64,000 nucleotides of DNA, taken from assembly GCA_023269585.1 (NCBI GenBank), contig JAHFTC010000003.1:1-64000 (forward strand), written 5' to 3'. Shown piece by piece: positions 60,691-64,000 of the stretch. The notes beneath the pieces are model-generated. The model searched no databases. It saw only the letters and a list, made by a program, of their open reading frames with translations, and had not been told where the DNA came from. The stretch is from Opitutaceae bacterium (GTDB lineage Bacteria; Verrucomicrobiota; Verrucomicrobiia; Opitutales; Opitutaceae). A program made the translations under genes and the position numbers. Every line of letters begins with the position of its first letter. Positions within the stretch are counted from its first letter, which is position 1.

Positions 60691-62085
60691 ATGGATGTCC
60701 TTCTGCTCTCGCGCCTCCAGTTCGCGCTCACCATCTCGTTCCACTATCTCTTCCCGCCGCTGAGTATCGGGCTGGGGCTGCTGCTGGTGATCAACGAGTC
60801 GATGTGGCTGTGGACGAAGAAGCCGCTCTACCACCAGATGGCGCGCTTCTGGACGAAGGTCTTCGCGCTGACCTTCGCACTCGGCGTGGCCACGGGCATC
60901 GTGATGGAGTTCGAGTTCGGCACCAACTGGGCCACGTATTCACGCTATGTGGGCGACGTCTTCGGCAGCGCGCTGGCGGCGGAGGGCATCTTCGCGTTCT
61001 TCCTCGAATCGGGCTTTCTCGCGATCCTGCTCTTCGGCTGGGACAAGGTCGGGCCCAGGCTGCACTTCTTCGCCACCTGCATGGTGGCCTTCGGCGCGCA
61101 TTTTTCCGCGGTCTGGATCATTGTGGCCAACTCCTGGATGCAAACGCCCGCCGGCTACCACATCGTGGGCGAGGGGCTGAAGGCGCGCGCGGAGATCACC
61201 GATTTCTGGGCGATGGTCTTCAACCCCTCGTCGATGGACCGCCTCTCGCATACCCTCATGGGCTGCTGGCAGGCGGGCGCCTGGCTGATGGTCAGCGTGG
61301 GCGCGTGGTACCTGCTCAAGAAACGCCACCGCGACTTCGGCCTGGCCTCCGTGAAGCTCGGGCTCGCTGTGGCCGCCGGCTCGGCCCTGCTCTCGCTCGC
61401 CACCGGTCACAAGAGCGCCGCCGGGGTGGCGCAGCACCAGCCGGCCAAACTCGCGGCCTTCGAAGGCCAGTTTGAGACGACCGCGCAGGCCCCGCTCTAC
61501 CTCTTCGGCTGGGTCGATGAGAAGAACGAGAAGACCCACGGCCTCGCCATCCCCGGCATGCTCAGTTGGCTGATCGGCGGCGATACGCAGACGGTCGTGA
61601 AGGGCCTCAACGACCCCGCCGTGCTCCCCGACGGCCGCCCACCGGTGAACTTCACCTTCCAGCTCTATCACTTCATGGTCGCCGTGGGCTTTGCGTTGAT
61701 CGGGCTCGCCGCGTGGGCGGGCTGGGCGCTGTGGCGGGGAAAACTGGAGACATCGCCTCTGTTGCTCGGCGCGCTCACGCTCTCGGTGCTCGGGCCCCAG
61801 ATCGCCAATCAGGCCGGCTGGTGGGCCGCCGAGGTCGGGCGCCAACCGTGGATCGTCTACCGCCTGCTCAAGACCTCCGAGGGGCTCTCGAAAGTCGTCT
61901 CCGCCAACCACGTCGTCGCGTCGATGGTGATGTTCGGTGTCGTCTACCTGCTGCTCTTCGCGGTGTTCGTTTTCCTGCTCAACGAGAAGATCAAACACGG
62001 CCCCGACGAGGCCGATCTGCAACCCACCGGCAAGCTCGCGCTGGGCTTCGGCGGCGGCAAAACCAAGGCGAACTCCGAACAGTGA
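60691..62085 (+). CDS. cydA: Cytochrome bd-type ubiquinol oxidase subunit I
   Basis: [24 protein letters not shown]...[12 protein letters not shown]...[18 protein letters not shown]. Confidence 0.95.
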   Translation: MDVLLLSRLQFALTISFHYLFPPLSIGLGLLLVINESMWLWTKKPLYHQMARFWTKVFALTFALGVATGIVMEFEFGTNWATYSRYVGDVFGSALAAEGIFAFFLESGFLAILLFGWDKVGPRLHFFATCMVAFGAHFSAVWIIVANSWMQTPAGYHIVGEGLKARAEITDFWAMVFNPSSMDRLSHTLMGCWQAGAWLMVSVGAWYLLKKRHRDFGLASVKLGLAVAAGSALLSLATGHKSAAGVAQHQPAKLAAFEGQFETTAQAPLYLFGWVDEKNEKTHGLAIPGMLSWLIGGDTQTVVKGLNDPAVLPDGRPPVNFTFQLYHFMVAVGFALIGLAAWAGWALWRGKLETSPLLLGALTLSVLGPQIANQAGWWAAEVGRQPWIVYRLLKTSEGLSKVVSANHVVASMVMFGVVYLLLFAVFVFLLNEKIKHGPDEADLQPTGKLALGFGGGKTKANSEQ

Positions 62086-62338
62086 ACACCGAACTTCCAA
62101 CGCGGATGAATCCGACAGAAGCTGGGAACCCGCAGACCGGGGGGCACCAGGCAAGAAACCCTTCGTGTTTCTTGAGAGGCAACGAAGGGAACGATGGGCG
62201 GACGCGGGCTGGAGCGGCACGCACGCGCCGGGTCCGCACGACCTCCTGGGTGCGCAGCTCCCGTTCGGACTCCGGACCGTTGTTTTCTTCGTTCTCTTCT
62301 GGCGTCCGTTGCGTTGTTCCGACGAAAGGGCTTTCCGC

Positions 62339-63373
62339 ATGAACTTCGGTACTCTCGATCTCAACACGACGTGGTTCCTCCTCGTGGGCGTGCTGTTCAC
62401 GGGGTATGTGATCCTCGACGGCTTCGACCTCGGCGTGGGCGTGATCCATCTTTTCGCCGTCAAGAAGGACGAGGACCGCCGCGTCTTCCTCAACGCCATC
62501 GGGCCGGTCTGGGACGGCAACGAGGTGTGGCTGGTCACCGGCGGCGGCGCGCTCTTTGCGGCGTTTCCGATGGTGTACGCCACGGTGTTCTCCGGCTTCT
62601 ACCTCGCGTTCATGGCGCTGCTGTGTGCGTTGATCTTCCGCGCGGTGGCGATCGAGTTCCGCAGCAAGCACCCCTCGCCGCGCTGGCGGGCGTGCTGGGA
62701 TGTTGGGTTCGCGGCCGGCAGCACCGGCTCGGCGCTGCTCATCGGCGTGGCGATGGGCAACATCGCCTGGGGCGTGCCCCTCGACGCCGAGGGCGAGTTC
62801 GCCGGCACCTTCCTGGGCATGTTGCACCCGTACGCGCTGGCAATGGGCGTGACGACCGTCGCGCTCTTCGCGATGCACGGGACGATCTACCTTGTGCTCA
62901 AGACCGAGGGCGAACTGCAGGAGCGCGTGCGCCGCTGGGTCAACCCGCTGATCATCGCCTTCATCCTCTGCTACACGATCGTGACGCTCGCCACGCTGCT
63001 CTACATCCCGCACATCACCGAGGCGTTTCGCCGCGAGCCGTGGTTCTTCGGCATCGTGGTGCTGGTGGTGCTGGCGATCGCGAACATCCCGCGCGAGGTC
63101 AGCCGCGGGAAGGAGTTCTTCGCCTTCCTCTCCTCCTGCGCGGCGATGGCCGGCCTGATGGCGATCTTCGGCGTGGGCTCGTATCCGAACCTTGTTTTCA
63201 GCAATCCGTTCCCCGAGCACAGCCTCACCGCCTTCAACGCCGCCTCCTCGCAGAAGACCCTCGGCATCATGCTCACCATGGCGATCCTCGGCGTACCCGT
63301 GGTGCTGGCCTACACGGCGAGCATCTACTGGATCTTCCGCGGCAAGGTGAAGCTGGACAAGACGAGCTACTGA
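62339..63373 (+). CDS. cydB: Cytochrome bd-type oxidase subunit II
   Basis: WFLLVGVLFTGYVILDGFDLGVG...AIGPVWDGNEVWLVTGGGALFAAFP. Confidence 0.95.
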   Translation: MNFGTLDLNTTWFLLVGVLFTGYVILDGFDLGVGVIHLFAVKKDEDRRVFLNAIGPVWDGNEVWLVTGGGALFAAFPMVYATVFSGFYLAFMALLCALIFRAVAIEFRSKHPSPRWRACWDVGFAAGSTGSALLIGVAMGNIAWGVPLDAEGEFAGTFLGMLHPYALAMGVTTVALFAMHGTIYLVLKTEGELQERVRRWVNPLIIAFILCYTIVTLATLLYIPHITEAFRREPWFFGIVVLVVLAIANIPREVSRGKEFFAFLSSCAAMAGLMAIFGVGSYPNLVFSNPFPEHSLTAFNAASSQKTLGIMLTMAILGVPVVLAYTASIYWIFRGKVKLDKTSY

Positions 63374-63380
63374 AATGCGG

Positions 63381-63475
63381 GTAGGGACGCCGCTCCGTCG
63401 GCGTCTGTCATTGCAGGCCACCGCCGCCGGTCGAGCGTCGCGCGCACTGGACGCCGACGGAGCGGCGTCCCTGCC
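63381..63475. repeat. GTAG-headed REP pair (BIME-like) downstream of cydB
   Basis: GTAGGGACGCCGCTCCGTCGGCGTC ... GACGCCGACGGAGCGGCGTCCC, 22-bp perfect inverted repeat with internal palindromes. Confidence 0.9.
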
Positions 63476-63665
63476 ACCGAAAGCCCGACGCCATTCCCGC
63501 CAGCGGTGCCCGGCCCAGAAAAGGTTTGCCCGCCCGCCCTCGCCGGCGCGAAGGTCGGAGAGCGAAGAATACCGCCCGCCGGAGCCGGATTCTCGCCGTT
63601 GCGGCAGGCTGCCGGAACGACGTGGACTCGGGACCGGACGGGCTCAGCACCCCCTGCCCATCGTC

Positions 63666-64000
63666 ATGAACCTGCGTTTCTCCCTGTTCTCCCTCCTCCT
63701 CGGCGCGCTCGTCACGGTCCTGCCGGCGAACGCCCAGAAAAAGGAATACCTCTTCGAACTGAACTCGGCGATCGTCGAGTACCAGACGACCACCACCGGC
63801 AAAGGGGTCAACGCCACCGGCACCGAGACGTTCTGGGTCGGCGACTCCGGCCGCAAATCCGCGCGGCTCCAGAAGACGTCCAACACGACGAAATTCCTCG
63901 GGCGCGCGAAGACCGAGCAGACTGAGACCATGAGCTGGCTGCTCAAGGGGTGGATCTACACGGCCGACCTCCAGAAGAAGACCGGCATGAAGATGAGCCT
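63666..64000 (+). CDS. Secreted hypothetical protein, truncated by window edge
   Basis: MNLRFSLFSLLLGALVTVLPANAQKKEYLFELNSAIVEYQTTT... Confidence 0.7.
   Translation, partial: MNLRFSLFSLLLGALVTVLPANAQKKEYLFELNSAIVEYQTTTTGKGVNATGTETFWVGDSGRKSARLQKTSNTTKFLGRAKTEQTETMSWLLKGWIYTADLQKKTGMKMS

Overview
High-GC bacterial chromosomal window, probably Verrucomicrobia/Opitutaceae-like (inferred from gene content and repeat style; not verified). About 40 protein-coding genes are supported. They include a ParE-type TA pair, a large FG-GAP/ASPIC protein, a vanadium haloperoxidase-like protein, a PPi-type phosphofructokinase, and a VWA/histidine kinase/response regulator operon divergent from an HtrA protease. 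Also present are two paralogous reg_prop sensor kinases (one cut by the window edge), an operon with two AKR pseudoenzyme candidates, a TonB receptor, a HydCBA-like [FeFe]-hydrogenase operon, glgP, mutL, a DUF1016 nuclease, argH, an nrfHA cluster with a Crp/Fnr regulator, and cydAB. No rRNA, tRNA, CRISPR array or prophage was recognised. The strongest unusual signal is a REP-associated tyrosine (Y1/HUH) transposase (RAYT, 41367-41960) flanked by paired hairpin (BIME-like) repeats. Three copies lie in an exact 204-bp tandem array and relatives are dispersed through the window. Their hairpins keep the loop TGCTTCAGC while the stems differ by compensatory changes. Other signals: GTAG-headed REP families, two long perfect palindromes with a covarying base pair, inverted repeats bracketing a small lipoprotein gene, in-frame repeat insertions in a DMT transporter and a DUF1016 gene, a HydB-like subunit that appears to lack its accessory Fe-S sites, and a truncated YwiC-like remnant. 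All calls are by eye, without database searches.
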